NCBI GenBank assembly: GCA_008690995.1
Contig: VRMN01000004.1
Location: forward strand, 1,240,001 to 1,304,000
Direction of reading: 5' to 3'
DNA length: 64,000 bases
DNA from: Porphyridium purpureum
Lineage: Eukaryota; Rhodophyta; Bangiophyceae; Porphyridiales; Porphyridiaceae
Shown: positions 36,886 to 46,566 of the stretch, one piece after another
Position numbering within the stretch: the first letter of the stretch is position 1
Layout: each line of letters opens with the position of its first letter
The notes under the pieces: generated by a model
The model's input: only the letters and a program-made list of their open reading frames with translations
The model's database searches: none
What the model was told of the DNA's origin: nothing
Position numbers and translations under genes: made by a program

Positions 36886-37860
36886 CTAGCTTTCAAGAAT
36901 GCGTTCGATATGCAATCTGCAAAGGCGCCTCGTGTTCAATACCAAAAAGTCTTCCGCCCCGACCAAAGGAGCGTCGATCTCGCTCGCCGCCATGCGGAGC
37001 AGAATCATAAGTGCTGAAGTAGTCTCAGCATTTCGGTTGATATTCGCGCCATTCTGCACCAGAAGCTGGAACATAAGCACCGCATGACTTGTGTGAGTCA
37101 CGCCAGCCGCGTAGTCCAGCGCGCAACGTCCGTCGAGGTCCAGGCTATCCACGGCCCCGTCGCCACCCTGCAAGAGTAGCTGCATGATATCGAGCTGCCT
37201 CCGAGCGATCACACCACCTCGTGTTTGCCAATGGTGACCGAGCCGTACTAACCGATGAAGAGCAGTTGATCCATCGTGCGCTCGCTTCTTGACATCTGCC
37301 CCGCGGAGGAGCAGGATGCGCACACTCCCTGTATTCAAAGCAGACGCGGCCCTGCTCAAAACGGTCACCCCTTTCAAGTCTGCTTCATTTTCGTCGGCAC
37401 CGTGCGCGAGCAGTTCATCGGCACACTTCTCGTTGCCGAGTAGCACAGCGTACACTAATGAGCTGCGACCAGGATTAGTTTGCGCCCTTGCGTTCGCACC
37501 GTACTCCAGGAGTGCACACACACACCGCGTGTGTCCCTTACTTGCTGCCACAATCAACGCTGTCTCCCCGCACGCGTTTCTCTTCTCCGTATCTGCGCCC
37601 AGCTCCAGGAGACCGTGCAGGAATTCTACGTGCCCGTTGTCAGCGGCAGTGAGAAGCGCCGTGTCGCCGGTGCTGCTACTTGCACACTCAACATCTGCGC
37701 CAAGCTCGATCAATTGTCGCAGCTCGCGCACATTTCCATTCTGCGCCGCTAGATGTAGCGAAGCAGGAAGACAATGGCTTCCCCTGAGTGGCTGTGGGCA
37801 TGCAAGCTGTGACGCCAACGGCGCCCCCAAGTCCTCCATGCTGGCAAAGTCCCAGTGCAT
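36886..37860 (-). CDS. Ankyrin-repeat protein
   Basis: The 324-residue protein is built of about eight ankyrin repeats. Typical segments are SLHLAAQNGNVRELRQLIEL, GDTALLTAADNGHVEFLHGL, GETALIVAASKGHTRCVCAL, SSLVYAVLLGNEKCADELL, DGSTALHRLVRLGHH and CALDYAAGVTHTSHAVLM. Cys residues (CVCALL, CADELL) are scattered in the repeats. It probably mediates protein binding, and the partner is not indicated by sequence. The alternative start at 37839 would drop seven residues. Its start is 111 bp from the divergent mitochondrial gene. Confidence 0.9.
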   Translation of the reverse strand: MHWDFASMEDLGAPLASQLACPQPLRGSHCLPASLHLAAQNGNVRELRQLIELGADVECASSSTGDTALLTAADNGHVEFLHGLLELGADTEKRNACGETALIVAASKGHTRCVCALLEYGANARAQTNPGRSSLVYAVLLGNEKCADELLAHGADENEADLKGVTVLSRAASALNTGSVRILLLRGADVKKRAHDGSTALHRLVRLGHHWQTRGGVIARRQLDIMQLLLQGGDGAVDSLDLDGRCALDYAAGVTHTSHAVLMFQLLVQNGANINRNAETTSALMILLRMAASEIDAPLVGAEDFLVLNTRRLCRLHIERILES

Positions 37861-37971
37861 TCATACTCACAAGGTGGACCGCTACGCGCATGTCGTTATC
37901 ATTCGGCGGCGGCCACTCGGATGTGCGTGCAAGAGCTGTGGCATGGTCGCAGACAGGCGGGGTGCGAGAAG

Positions 37972-39561
37972 ATGCTGAGAAGGTTGCTGCTTCTAGGATC
38001 AAGTCTGGCGCGTAAAGCGAGTGGGGTAGGATGCAAGAATCATGTTCAAGAAGAGCACTTAGCAAGAGCTGTCGGCGTCGGCCACAGCTTTGTCCGCGCG
38101 GCGGCGTCTGCTGCCAGGTTTGGAAAGGACAAGAGGTTTGAGTTGGAAGATGATGATGACATAGTGGTTGAACACGGTGTTTATGAGCCAGATGAGCTTG
38201 ACGATCAGCTGTACAATCGCGAGGATCCTCCGCCGCTTGACATAGATCCGCAAGAGGAGGGCGATGCACAATGGTTTGGTCGGCAGGGCTCACAAAGCAC
38301 AAATTTCGGACCGTTTTCTCAGCCTCGGCGTCGGAGGCTCGACACGCTTTTCGACGAAGAGGAGCTTAACTCGGCCCCAGATTTGGACAAGGGAGAAGAA
38401 GAGAAAAGAAAAGAGATTCAGACTCAAATCCAACGGATGGAGGAACACAAGGCGCTCAAGGAACGCCGAGAACTGCGCGAAGCTAAAGAACGTTTCGCAG
38501 AGGCACAGGGTCTTCAGCCCACACCGGGTCCACGGGATGCAATGCGTAGAAAGGTTTTGACCGAAGAGCTTGAGCCGACGGAAGCCAGCAGCTCACTCAA
38601 ACCGGATGGAATTGGAGAATCCCAGAAGAAACGCCAGTCGAAACAGAGGGCGAGATCTGGACCTGACATGAGCGCAAAGGTAGATAATCCGGAAAACGGC
38701 ATTGTTCTGGATTTTCAAAGACTAACTGAAAGCCGCGATGCGCTAGAAAGCGGCATGGTATCCTTAAAGGATGTACTGAGAATGACGGGATTATTTACCG
38801 CCAAAGAAATCATGGCCTTGTCGCGCAAACCACACGATACGATCCAGATCAATGGTACGTCACTTCCGGAGGGATTGTTGGGTGCGAACCGGTTGCGCTT
38901 CAAAGTAAATATTTGGCAAGACTCGGTGCAGATTGGGGGCGTCCAGTTGAAAGTGCAGCCTAATCCGAAATGGATTGTGACATGGAAGCCCGCAGACATC
39001 GAAATTAAGCAGGGTGACCCGCCAGCGTTCCATGAGGAACTTTCTAGCTACCCTTTCCATGTAGAACTTCGATCTATCGACAATTTACCGGCAGGTATCA
39101 GTGGCATTGTCCTTTTTACGACGGATGATTGGTGGACCGAGTCTTCTTTGTCCGTGCTTTCCGAAAAAGCGCCGACTCTGACGGATGCGCTTGAAGTTAG
39201 ATTGGAGAAAGCTATCTGTCAGCTAGGCCAGCCCCTTGCTGAGGCACAACTCATTCAGATTCAGGACGAGTGGAAAAATATGACCGGGTCAGGCCAGGTG
39301 CATGTGACTGGTGGGTTGCACGGCGGTGCGGATCCGTCGATGTCCAAGATACTGGAAATCACCGGTCTGCACATTGACTACCTTGCTCTACGCCATCTTC
39401 TGGCGCGAGAAACTGGCGTACCGCCCATGGTGATGACGCGGGAGGCAATCGCAGGTTTGGACAGAAAGGCCTTGCTAGGCAACTTGAATTCGTGGCGCGC
39501 TTTACGGGCTAGCGAATTTGGGCTAGCGAAATCTATTCTCCAAAATCGTTATCCGGAATAA
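37972..39561 (+). CDS. Probable mitochondrial protein of unknown function
   Basis: From ATG 37972 the 529-residue protein starts with MLRRLLLLGSSLARKASG, an amphipathic basic leader typical of mitochondrial import. Residues 60-230 are strongly charged with a coiled coil (EEEKRKEIQTQIQRMEEH, LKERRELREAKERF). From about 260 a globular domain (MVSLKDVLRMTGLFTAKEIM, VNIWQDSVQIGGVQLKVQPN) contains beta strands, and the C-terminus has helical segments (ALRHLLARETGVPPMVMTRE). I recognise no family. Repeated helix-turn segments such as VSLKDVLRMTGLFTAKEIMAL suggest nucleic-acid binding at most as a guess. The stop lies 41 bp from the convergent DUF177 gene. Confidence 0.72.
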   Translation: MLRRLLLLGSSLARKASGVGCKNHVQEEHLARAVGVGHSFVRAAASAARFGKDKRFELEDDDDIVVEHGVYEPDELDDQLYNREDPPPLDIDPQEEGDAQWFGRQGSQSTNFGPFSQPRRRRLDTLFDEEELNSAPDLDKGEEEKRKEIQTQIQRMEEHKALKERRELREAKERFAEAQGLQPTPGPRDAMRRKVLTEELEPTEASSSLKPDGIGESQKKRQSKQRARSGPDMSAKVDNPENGIVLDFQRLTESRDALESGMVSLKDVLRMTGLFTAKEIMALSRKPHDTIQINGTSLPEGLLGANRLRFKVNIWQDSVQIGGVQLKVQPNPKWIVTWKPADIEIKQGDPPAFHEELSSYPFHVELRSIDNLPAGISGIVLFTTDDWWTESSLSVLSEKAPTLTDALEVRLEKAICQLGQPLAEAQLIQIQDEWKNMTGSGQVHVTGGLHGGADPSMSKILEITGLHIDYLALRHLLARETGVPPMVMTREAIAGLDRKALLGNLNSWRALRASEFGLAKSILQNRYPE

Positions 39562-39602
39562 AGATTTTCATGGCGAGCGGGAAAGCGCTCCAGGCAGCTC
39601 AT

Positions 39603-40376
39603 TCAAAACCGACCCTTTTTCTTCTTCCCCCTCTCCAGTGCCTCTTTCAGTTTTCTAAGCTGCTCTTGCGGCGAGTCCGTGCTTTCAATAGGGACCGGGA
39701 CTTCAAATTCTGGCTCCGGATCCACGCGATCCCACAGTCCGGGGCAATCTTCTCTGCACAATTTCTTGATGGGGACCGAAAGCATGATTGCGTCGTACAC
39801 GTGAGGCGTCAGATCGACCGCAAGGATATCATCCGTGACCTTTTCAACTGCCTCATCCGCACGAGTGTCGTCCGGCCCATCGATCATGGGCACGAGATCT
39901 TCGCGCGTCGCAAGCCATATTTCAAATTCGCCCCGGGACTGGAACGGAAACTCGTCCAAACATCGGTCACATGCACAGTTCAATACCGTACTCACTCGGC
40001 CTCGCAGATGGAAATCGTCCCGCACGTTTTGAACCACAGTGGAGACTCGCACTACTTCTTCCGAGTTTTGCGCACCAAAGTCCTCTGGGACCCCAACGTG
40101 GCCCAAAGAACTCGTAAAGTCCACCTTGATGAACGCTTCCTCTGACTTGAACTGACTCCTCTTCAGCATGAGAGAGCCGTCTTGGTCCTGACTTTTGCCC
40201 TTCCTCTCAACACCTCTCTTGGACGTCGCACGCACTTCAGTCAACGCAACCCTCTCGTGCAAAGAAGCATGGTCGGGACGCGTGCGTCCGACCCAACTGC
40301 GACGAGTGCAGACAGCGCGCTCCTTGGCTGCGCGCGACGCGTGCCCGCGTGCGGTGGAAACAGGTACGAATGCCAT
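39603..40376 (-). CDS. Plastid YceD/DUF177-family protein
   Basis: The 257-residue protein belongs to the YceD/DUF177 family, known to be required for 23S rRNA accumulation in bacteria and plastids. Family marks are RVSTVLNCACDRCLDEFPF (about 118-136), EIWLATREDLVP, DILAVDLTPHVYDAIMLSVP and LCREDCPGLW, which supplies the paired cysteines with the CDRC motif. The start at ATG 40376 gives MAFVPVSTARGHASRAAKER, a basic leader with Phe at position 3 like red algal plastid transit peptides. The next in-frame codon upstream, at 40391, is GTG. The C-terminus is highly basic (LERGKKKKGRF). A role in plastid ribosome assembly is inferred from the family. Confidence 0.88.
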   Translation of the reverse strand: MAFVPVSTARGHASRAAKERAVCTRRSWVGRTRPDHASLHERVALTEVRATSKRGVERKGKSQDQDGSLMLKRSQFKSEEAFIKVDFTSSLGHVGVPEDFGAQNSEEVVRVSTVVQNVRDDFHLRGRVSTVLNCACDRCLDEFPFQSRGEFEIWLATREDLVPMIDGPDDTRADEAVEKVTDDILAVDLTPHVYDAIMLSVPIKKLCREDCPGLWDRVDPEPEFEVPVPIESTDSPQEQLRKLKEALERGKKKKGRF

Positions 40377-40811
40377 GAGGTCAGAGAACACTTCCTAGAA
40401 CTGGCCCGTTGAGAGTACTGCAGCCCGGTTACGAGCCTTGTGCTGCCGCGCGCGTGCGTTCGTCCACTCGCTAGTGCCGCTTCCTCGTCTTACAGCGTGA
40501 CGCGCGTCGCAGCCAACTCGCCGTCGGGAGCTCGTCCACAGTACTCGGTGAACTGATAAACCGTTAGACGACCACAAGACCTTCTTTTTATGCACACATC
40601 GTTCACACCCTAAACACACCATGGACACATCCTTCTCACATCCTGCGCAAAGCTGCACACACATGCACACATACATGGACTCTACAAGACTATCACACGA
40701 ACACGAAACCTCCCTCCAAAGCACCCAAGCCTTCTTTGCCTTACAGCGACGGCATGCATTGTCTGCGGCACGCCGCCCTGTCGCACCGAATTCGACAAGG
40801 CAACCGCGCGC
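40377..40811. other. Upstream region of the DUF177 gene
   Basis: This spacer contains CACAGTACTCGGTG (40537-40550), which is related to the GAGTACAGCT element, and a TATA-like run (TTTTTATGCA at 40584-40593) on the DUF177 side. The minus-strand amylase gene ends at its far end. No other gene is seen. Confidence 0.45.
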
Positions 40812-42755
40812 TCAAGCTGTCGAACCACTGAATACGCGAGCCGACACTGGTTCCAGTGCAACTTTCAGAACACCGCCATGGACTGACATAGACTCTAGCT
40901 CGCGGGACCTTGTCGACACAAGTTCCTCTAGAGAGCTGGGCGTTCGTCCCAGTGGCTTGAGATCAAGTTCTACACTCAACGCTTCGTTTGCGCATGACAT
41001 GAGGATCACGATAATCTCGGATTCAAAGACGCGACAAAAGGCTAGCATCGTATTCGTGTTGGACAGCATATGGATCCCGCCCTGGGTGAGCGGGCCAGCA
41101 TGCTCTTTTCGCACGCGAATCAAATCCTTCGTGAGAGAAAACAGGCGCTTCTCCTCTCCAGACCAGGCTGTCTCCCGGTTCGATACATCGAGCAGAGGGA
41201 GCCGCAACGCAGCATCACCATCCTTCTTGTGGCCCTTTGCCCCGTACTCATCTCCGTAGTAAATCGCGGGAATGCCACGCAATGTATGGAGAAGAACGTG
41301 AGCAAGCTGAAGTTCGTCAAAATTCGTGAGAATCGAAGCAATACGACTGATGTCGTGGTTGCTAAGAAAGTTTGTCAGCAGCAGACCCGGATACATGGAC
41401 AACTCGCGTTGCACGTTGTGGACTAATTCAAAGAAATTCTTCTCCTTGATACTCGACCACAGCGGCTTGTAGATCTGGTAGTTGGTACACGAATGGCACA
41501 GCCCCTCGGCTGGGTTGGCAAATTTCGAATAGTCTCCGTGAATGGTCTCTGCAAGGAGAATGTAGTCCTGCGCAACTTCCGAACATGCACTGCGGAAACC
41601 GAGCCAAAACTCAGTGGGCATCTCATGCGCACAGTCCAAGCGCCACCCATCCAGGCCCTGCTGAAGCCAATGCTGCCCAATGCCATAAAGGTAGTTGCGT
41701 ACTTCTGGATTCGACAGGTTGAACATGGGCAGCTCCTGACAATTTGCCCACGACTTGTACCCAAAGGGGTCGCCGAATGCTGATGAGCCCCCTTCCTTGA
41801 TATAGTACCAGTTCGCGTAAGGGCTAGATTTCCACCCATGGTGACCACGCTTCAGAAGATCTTGGAACGCAAAATGTTCTCTCCCCGAGTGATTGAAAAC
41901 ACCGTCCAGAATAACCTTGATCCCACGCTCGTGCAGTTCTGCCAAGACTGTTTTGAACGTCTCGTTTGTACCGAGCCGTCGGTCGACTTTCATGTAGTCA
42001 TACGTGTCATAGCCATGAGTGCCGCTCTCAAAGATGGGAGTGAACTGCACTGCAGTGATCCCCATCTCCTGCAAGTAATCGTAGTACTTGCGTATGTCCA
42101 GCAGGCGCTCCACCGGCTGCGCGTTTGGGTCCAAGCGCTCTGGCACGTGTCCAAAACTGCCCCCTTCGCCTGGCTTTTGGCCTGGAGAGCCCAGCGGGAA
42201 TAAATGGTAGATGGTGCCGTGACTGTACCATGCCGGCATGAGCTCGTGGGCATGCAGCGAAGAATCGCCCTGAGTCGCGACCGAGGACGCTACCAACTTG
42301 ACCTCTTGCTTCTGTCCAGGCAGCGTCGCCTGTTCTGTGCGACCCACGTTTGGATGGTGCTGTTCCTTCTCGTGATCTTGCTGCCGCTGTGGCTGCTGCT
42401 CGGCCAACGCCGTGCGCGCTGCGGCAAACCAGGTGTCCAGATCGAGCGCGCTGTCCTTCTGCTCAATACGGGTAGGCACGGCAATGCGCTTGTTTGCGCC
42501 AGGCATCCAGACCGGGTCGCCGCCTCCCTTGCGCATCCACACGTACTTATACTCCAGGCCGCCTGCGTGCTCACCGGGCTGCAAGCGCACCTCTGCGCGC
42601 CACAGATTCGCGCCAGCCAAGCTCATGGCGGGCGCGCGGTGCGGCCGCCACCAGCCCAAGCTGCGGCACGCCCCAACCACCCTCAACTCTCCATCGTGCG
42701 GCTCATCCTCAATGTTCCATCCCGCCTCCACCTCAAACACCACCAGCGTCGACAT
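40812..42755 (-). CDS. GH13 alpha-glucan hydrolase with N-terminal starch-binding-like domain
   Basis: From ATG 42755 the 647-residue protein begins with a CBM20-like module (MSTLVVFEVEAGWN, GWWRPHRAPAMSL, LEYKYVWMRKGGGDPVWMPG, about 1-105), then a Gln/His-rich linker and a GH13 barrel from about 165. Barrel motifs are VILDGVFNHSG (region I), GWRLDCAHE with the nucleophile Asp (II), ILLAETIHGD with the acid Glu (III) and FLSNHDISR with the third Asp (IV). The barrel resembles neopullulanase/cyclomaltodextrinase-type enzymes. There is no signal or transit peptide, which fits cytosolic floridean starch. A frame extending to 42962 passes through the GTAC cluster and is not used. Confidence 0.9.
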   Translation of the reverse strand: MSTLVVFEVEAGWNIEDEPHDGELRVVGACRSLGWWRPHRAPAMSLAGANLWRAEVRLQPGEHAGGLEYKYVWMRKGGGDPVWMPGANKRIAVPTRIEQKDSALDLDTWFAAARTALAEQQPQRQQDHEKEQHHPNVGRTEQATLPGQKQEVKLVASSVATQGDSSLHAHELMPAWYSHGTIYHLFPLGSPGQKPGEGGSFGHVPERLDPNAQPVERLLDIRKYYDYLQEMGITAVQFTPIFESGTHGYDTYDYMKVDRRLGTNETFKTVLAELHERGIKVILDGVFNHSGREHFAFQDLLKRGHHGWKSSPYANWYYIKEGGSSAFGDPFGYKSWANCQELPMFNLSNPEVRNYLYGIGQHWLQQGLDGWRLDCAHEMPTEFWLGFRSACSEVAQDYILLAETIHGDYSKFANPAEGLCHSCTNYQIYKPLWSSIKEKNFFELVHNVQRELSMYPGLLLTNFLSNHDISRIASILTNFDELQLAHVLLHTLRGIPAIYYGDEYGAKGHKKDGDAALRLPLLDVSNRETAWSGEEKRLFSLTKDLIRVRKEHAGPLTQGGIHMLSNTNTMLAFCRVFESEIIVILMSCANEALSVELDLKPLGRTPSSLEELVSTRSRELESMSVHGGVLKVALEPVSARVFSGSTA

Positions 42756-43262
42756 CCCTCCCTCCCGACCTTCCGTTTCCCTTCCCCTCCGTCCCTCCCT
42801 CTGCCTCTCCCTCACTCCTCCGCGCGATCCGCCTCCGTCAAATCTCTCCGCACGCCGCACGGGCATTGACGTGTAGCGGTACACTCCCCGAGTACAGCTC
42901 ATCAATACGGTACAGTGATCGGGTGTCCAGTACCTCCCGGCGCATCCGAGATGCCATTGCAATGCAGCATGACTCGATCTCCGTCAACGGACGATTGGCG
43001 GCGCCCCCAATGGGACATTGCGGCACCTGCAGCGCCGCGCACGTCCCGCTCATGTTGTGGATGAGATGGCATGCCAGCCGGCGCTGCGGCCACTTTGCGC
43101 TCGCGGTCGGAGCGAGTATAAGTACGGCGGCAGACCGCTAATCGTGCCGCACGCGTGTCACCTCATGGTACGCAGCAAATCTCGCCGGGCGCTGCGCACG
43201 TGTGGATGTGCCTGCGTGTGCCTCGGTTTGGGGGAACACAGAGTTGAGCGCGGGCAGAGGCG
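42756..43262. promoter_or_regulatory. Divergent promoter with a triple GTAC cluster
   Basis: Between the GH13 gene and the secreted-protein gene lie GGTACACT (42878-42885), GAGTACAGCT (42890-42899) and GGTACAGT (42909-42916), all within 39 bp, and GAGTATAAGTACGG (43114-43127) about 145 bp before the plus-strand start. The first 80 bp before the minus start are pyrimidine-rich on plus. Confidence 0.5.
43117..43122 (+). promoter_or_regulatory. TATA-like element of the secreted-protein gene
   Basis: TATAAG lies about 146 bp before ATG 43263 (170 bp before ATG 43287), the same spacing as other TATA-like sites here. Confidence 0.4.
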
Positions 43263-45089
43263 ATGCGAGCTGGACATTCGCCAAAGATGTGGGCCCGTGT
43301 GATGTTGCTAGGGTGCGTAGTCGCACTCGCGCTTCGTGGGGCGGCGTGCGCCGATGCTATTCCGGCTTTGGACCTCGACGTGGCCAGCCAGCTCAACGTC
43401 GTGCCAGGGGGGCCCGTGACGCTGTCGAATACGGCCCTTCGATTGACGCCCTATGCCCAGATTCAGAATATAGGCATTTGCGCAGTTGCTCCAAACTCGT
43501 ACAATCTGAATGATTATGAGACGCAGCTCGCTGTCCAGGACACTTCTCTTTCAAAGTGCTTGCCGTTCCCAAGCTCGCTTGCGTCCTTTCCGGGCGCGTA
43601 CGCTTGCGATGATGAACTCGTCATGCTCGTCAGTTTCGATCGTACCCCAAGCACAACTCCCGATCCGGTCTCTGCCACGCAGACTGCTGCGAACGTCGAG
43701 TTCACTGTAGAGCTGGACGTGACGGACAATGCGCCCGGAGGGTTCATAGGCTTTGACGGTATCATGAGCGCGCGACTGAACACGGGCGACCCGGCATTCA
43801 CTGCGTCTACAAGTTTGGGCCTGTTTGTCGACGATTCGGAGCCGGCGTTCACAACTCCATCGGGTGAATACAAGAAACGCTACTCTTTCCTGTTGATGGA
43901 TGTGCCAGAGGCCGTCTCAGTGGTGGTTCGTTTGTCTTTGAGAATGGTTTGCCCCGCAGGATCGCCGGTGCCCACTGGTGATGATGTCGTGACAATTTCA
44001 AATTTTATCGTCAGCTACGCCGACGGCACATCTGATGTTCCGACTGTTGCGAGGCCGTATGCCATGTACAGAATGGAAGACCTGCTCGGTGCTGGCGTTG
44101 CATTTCCTGTTGTTCAGCACCTCGGTGTTGCCGCGGGTGGCAACTGTTTGGACGGGGCGGCGACAGTGAGTGTGGAAGCCGGTAGCGTAGTGAGGCACTG
44201 TGCCTATGTGACTAATATTGGCACGCGGGACCTGACGTCCATGGTGGTTGAAGACTTTGGCTTTGGCGAAGGCGCTCCAGGCACACTGATTCCAGGCTTT
44301 TCCTCTGTCCTGCCGGCAGGTGCAAAGGAAAGCGCGTCCTATGAGTCGCAATTCGACACCGCAGGCCTCTTTGACGTGCCTATTCAAGTACGGGGCATGG
44401 ACGGCACCCGCCCTGTTTCAGATTCAGACTCCCTGACGGTCGTGGTGGGTCCTACGAGAACAGCCGCGCCGCAGAGCACGCCGGGCCCGAATTCGCTCAT
44501 ACTGGAGATGAATCTTACGTCTGGCGAGTGTTCTGATGTGCTTCTGGACCCGAAGGTCCTGATCACCTTTCCAGGCGACGCACACACGAGGTGCTACCGC
44601 ATCAGAAATGTCGGTTCAGTCCCCGTGACGCTTCAAGTGGTTGACGGTGGTCCCGCTTTTTTCGTTGGACAGACAATACAGCCCAATGCGGTACTGGAGG
44701 GTTCAACCACACATACTCTTGGCGGAGGGGCTTCCAGCGGAATGGAAGTCATTGATTTCACTGTGACAGAAACACATGGAAAATCCTTCACGGATTCGGC
44801 GGCGCTCCTTATTAATCCTGCATCTGGAGAAGAACCCGTCTATTGCTATGGGTATCGGCCAGCGGGCGAGCCGACTGGCACGTGCTACTACCTGCGCTAC
44901 ATTAATGATAGCGGCAATCTGTACGAACTGTGCGACAGTCGCGGCTGCAATCCCGCGCTGCAATGTTTCGGCTATGAAAAGCTGGAATCGTACTATTCGC
45001 TGCTGGAAATGCGCAGCTCATCGAGAATGGATGAGAATTGTGATCGAGTCACCGGCTCGGGCCTGTTTTCCATGTCCGTGAATCTCTGA
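43263..45089 (+). CDS. Secreted beta-rich protein with CARDB-like repeats and cysteine tail
   Basis: The 608-residue protein (600 if ATG 43287 is used) has a signal peptide ending in the hydrophobic run VMLLGCVVALALRGAACA, cut near ADA. The body consists of beta-sandwich-like segments: IGFDGIMSARLNTGDPAFT, HCAYVTNIGTRDLTSMVVED, CYRIRNVGSVPVTLQVVDGG. The pattern of a Cys-Tyr/Ala strand followed by a conserved NxG turn resembles CARDB/DUF11-type extracellular Ig-like domains. The C-terminus is cysteine-rich (VYCYGYRPAGE, CYYLRYIND, LCDSRGCNP, QCFGYEKLE). It is probably an extracellular or cell-surface protein; no enzyme motif is seen. The tail resembles that of the protein at 1197-3152. Confidence 0.8.
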   Translation: MRAGHSPKMWARVMLLGCVVALALRGAACADAIPALDLDVASQLNVVPGGPVTLSNTALRLTPYAQIQNIGICAVAPNSYNLNDYETQLAVQDTSLSKCLPFPSSLASFPGAYACDDELVMLVSFDRTPSTTPDPVSATQTAANVEFTVELDVTDNAPGGFIGFDGIMSARLNTGDPAFTASTSLGLFVDDSEPAFTTPSGEYKKRYSFLLMDVPEAVSVVVRLSLRMVCPAGSPVPTGDDVVTISNFIVSYADGTSDVPTVARPYAMYRMEDLLGAGVAFPVVQHLGVAAGGNCLDGAATVSVEAGSVVRHCAYVTNIGTRDLTSMVVEDFGFGEGAPGTLIPGFSSVLPAGAKESASYESQFDTAGLFDVPIQVRGMDGTRPVSDSDSLTVVVGPTRTAAPQSTPGPNSLILEMNLTSGECSDVLLDPKVLITFPGDAHTRCYRIRNVGSVPVTLQVVDGGPAFFVGQTIQPNAVLEGSTTHTLGGGASSGMEVIDFTVTETHGKSFTDSAALLINPASGEEPVYCYGYRPAGEPTGTCYYLRYINDSGNLYELCDSRGCNPALQCFGYEKLESYYSLLEMRSSSRMDENCDRVTGSGLFSMSVNL

Positions 45090-45585
45090 CCAGTGGAACA
45101 CGAGCAAAATGTGCTTAATCACAAATTTCATATTCATATATTGTATTTTCTGACACTCTATCGGTAACAAACAAGACCGGCATTGATCCTGCGACAGTCA
45201 CCGTTTCTTCGTTCTAGCCTTAAAAGGTGCCTTTGGTGGACACGCGGCTTGAACAGATGCGAAAGAACAGAATCAGTCGCCTCAACTCCAGATACATAAA
45301 ATCCTACTCACTTTCGGCGTCCTTGTTGCCGCTGAGAATAATGCGTCGTGCCGGTGAGACGGTGCACCTATTCGCTCTCGGCTCGAGAGCGACCACATTC
45401 GTACCTACACACACAGAGAGGAGCGGCAAATCCGCATGAACTGCGTGGCACCACTATGCCCAGCGACGGGATGGTCGGAACCTGTGCATGCGCGTACGCT
45501 GCACTCTGAGCCCTACAAGGACGGACATGTACATGTGCACATGCACACATACGCATACTTAGGACAGGTCATCGTCCGCGCTCGT
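45090..45585. other. Intergenic region between convergent genes
   Basis: An AT-rich segment at 45116-45150 probably ends the secreted-protein transcript. On minus, CTCTCTGTGTGTGTAG (45405-45420) resembles a 3' splice site, and the frame after it could encode a short tail ending near 45304, so an extra cyclin exon is conceivable but unsupported. Confidence 0.35.
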
Positions 45586-46418
45586 TCAGCTGATCCGGGC
45601 AACGAGGCGCGCGTCGGCGCCGCAAGCCAGCACCTTCTGGTCGCCTCCGGCTGCATGGGAAGCCATTTTGCCCACTGTAAAATATCCGAAATGCAAAAGC
45701 AAGTTTTGGAGCTCGAGGATGGGACCCATGGTCGGGGCATCCGCAATGCCTGCCAAAAGAGAAGCCTCAAATGCTTCGTATTCATCTAAATCAACGTACA
45801 AGCGAAAGTTTAGCAGCGACAGCATTTCTCGCTCCAAAGCGTTGAGCTCGCCAACGCTGATGCCACCGACCTTCGCGTAGAATGAGTTCTGGTAGTAGAT
45901 ATCGTCAGAAAATTTAGCGGCGATGACGATAGCAGTGATAAGAAGGCGATGCACGTTGCGGTCGTTCAAAAGCTCGGTGCCGGTGATGCCGCATCGCTCA
46001 GCGTCCGGGCCAAAGACGCGCAACTGTATTCTGTTGAGGTAGATCAGCGACAAGACAAAGCACGATGGCGAGCAGCTCATGAACTGGACCACGCGGCTGA
46101 CGTAGTCCAGAATCGAAATCTGCGGCGCCTCGACGGCGGCAAAGGGCAGCAAGCGCCGGTGCAGCGGGTCGCAATTCCACGCGGCGTCATGGGACGGGCC
46201 CGCGCGCGCGCCAGCACGCTCGCGACGACGCGCTGCAGCAGCGCCAGGTCATCGTGCAGGTGGCGCTGCCGCTCGCGCCCCAGCGGCACCACTTGCAGCG
46301 CGCTTCCACTCCACGTGGACGCCGCTGCTGCCAGGCCACTGCCGCTGGCACTGCCTCCCAATGCCGATGCGCCTCGTCGCGCCGGCTTCTTCACATTGCT
46401 CTTCATACACTCCCCCAT
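45586..46418 (-). CDS. P/U-type (PHO80-like) cyclin with an apparent frameshift
   Basis: The box ILDYVSRVVQFMSCSPSCFVLSLIYLNR, then LNDRNVHRLLITAIVIAAKF and LLNFRLYVDLDEYEAFE, defines a single-box P/U-type cyclin that activates a PHO85/CDKA-type kinase. The first part (MGECMKSNVKKPARR at ATG 46418 or MKSNVKK at 46406, with the typical N-terminal helix LALLQRVVASVLARARARP) is in a different frame from the box. The switch falls in the CGCGCGCGCG run at 46201-46210. One CG unit fewer would put both parts in one frame. No GT-AG intron fits the switch. The frame shift may be an assembly error or a real indel; until checked, the gene should be treated as uncertain in its first third. Confidence 0.7.
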
Positions 46419-46566
46419 TCCGCTTCTCCTCCACGCTGCCGTCCCTCCAGCCGTCTTCCCCTCTGCACTGGCCCCCCACCCCACCCCCAACTCGCACTCC
46501 AAATCTCCGCACTCCACCCTGCAACCCCAGGCCGACTCTCTCGCGCTATATCTCTCACTCTCTCTC

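Noticed and set aside
37289-37978. 229-residue plus frame antisense to the ankyrin gene
   Set aside because: Antisense shadow of regular ankyrin repeats.
45304-45420. Possible extra minus-strand exon of the cyclin after a CTCTCTGTGTGTGTAG splice-like site
   Set aside because: No convincing donor site in the cyclin frame, and the box is already complete before the stop at 45586.
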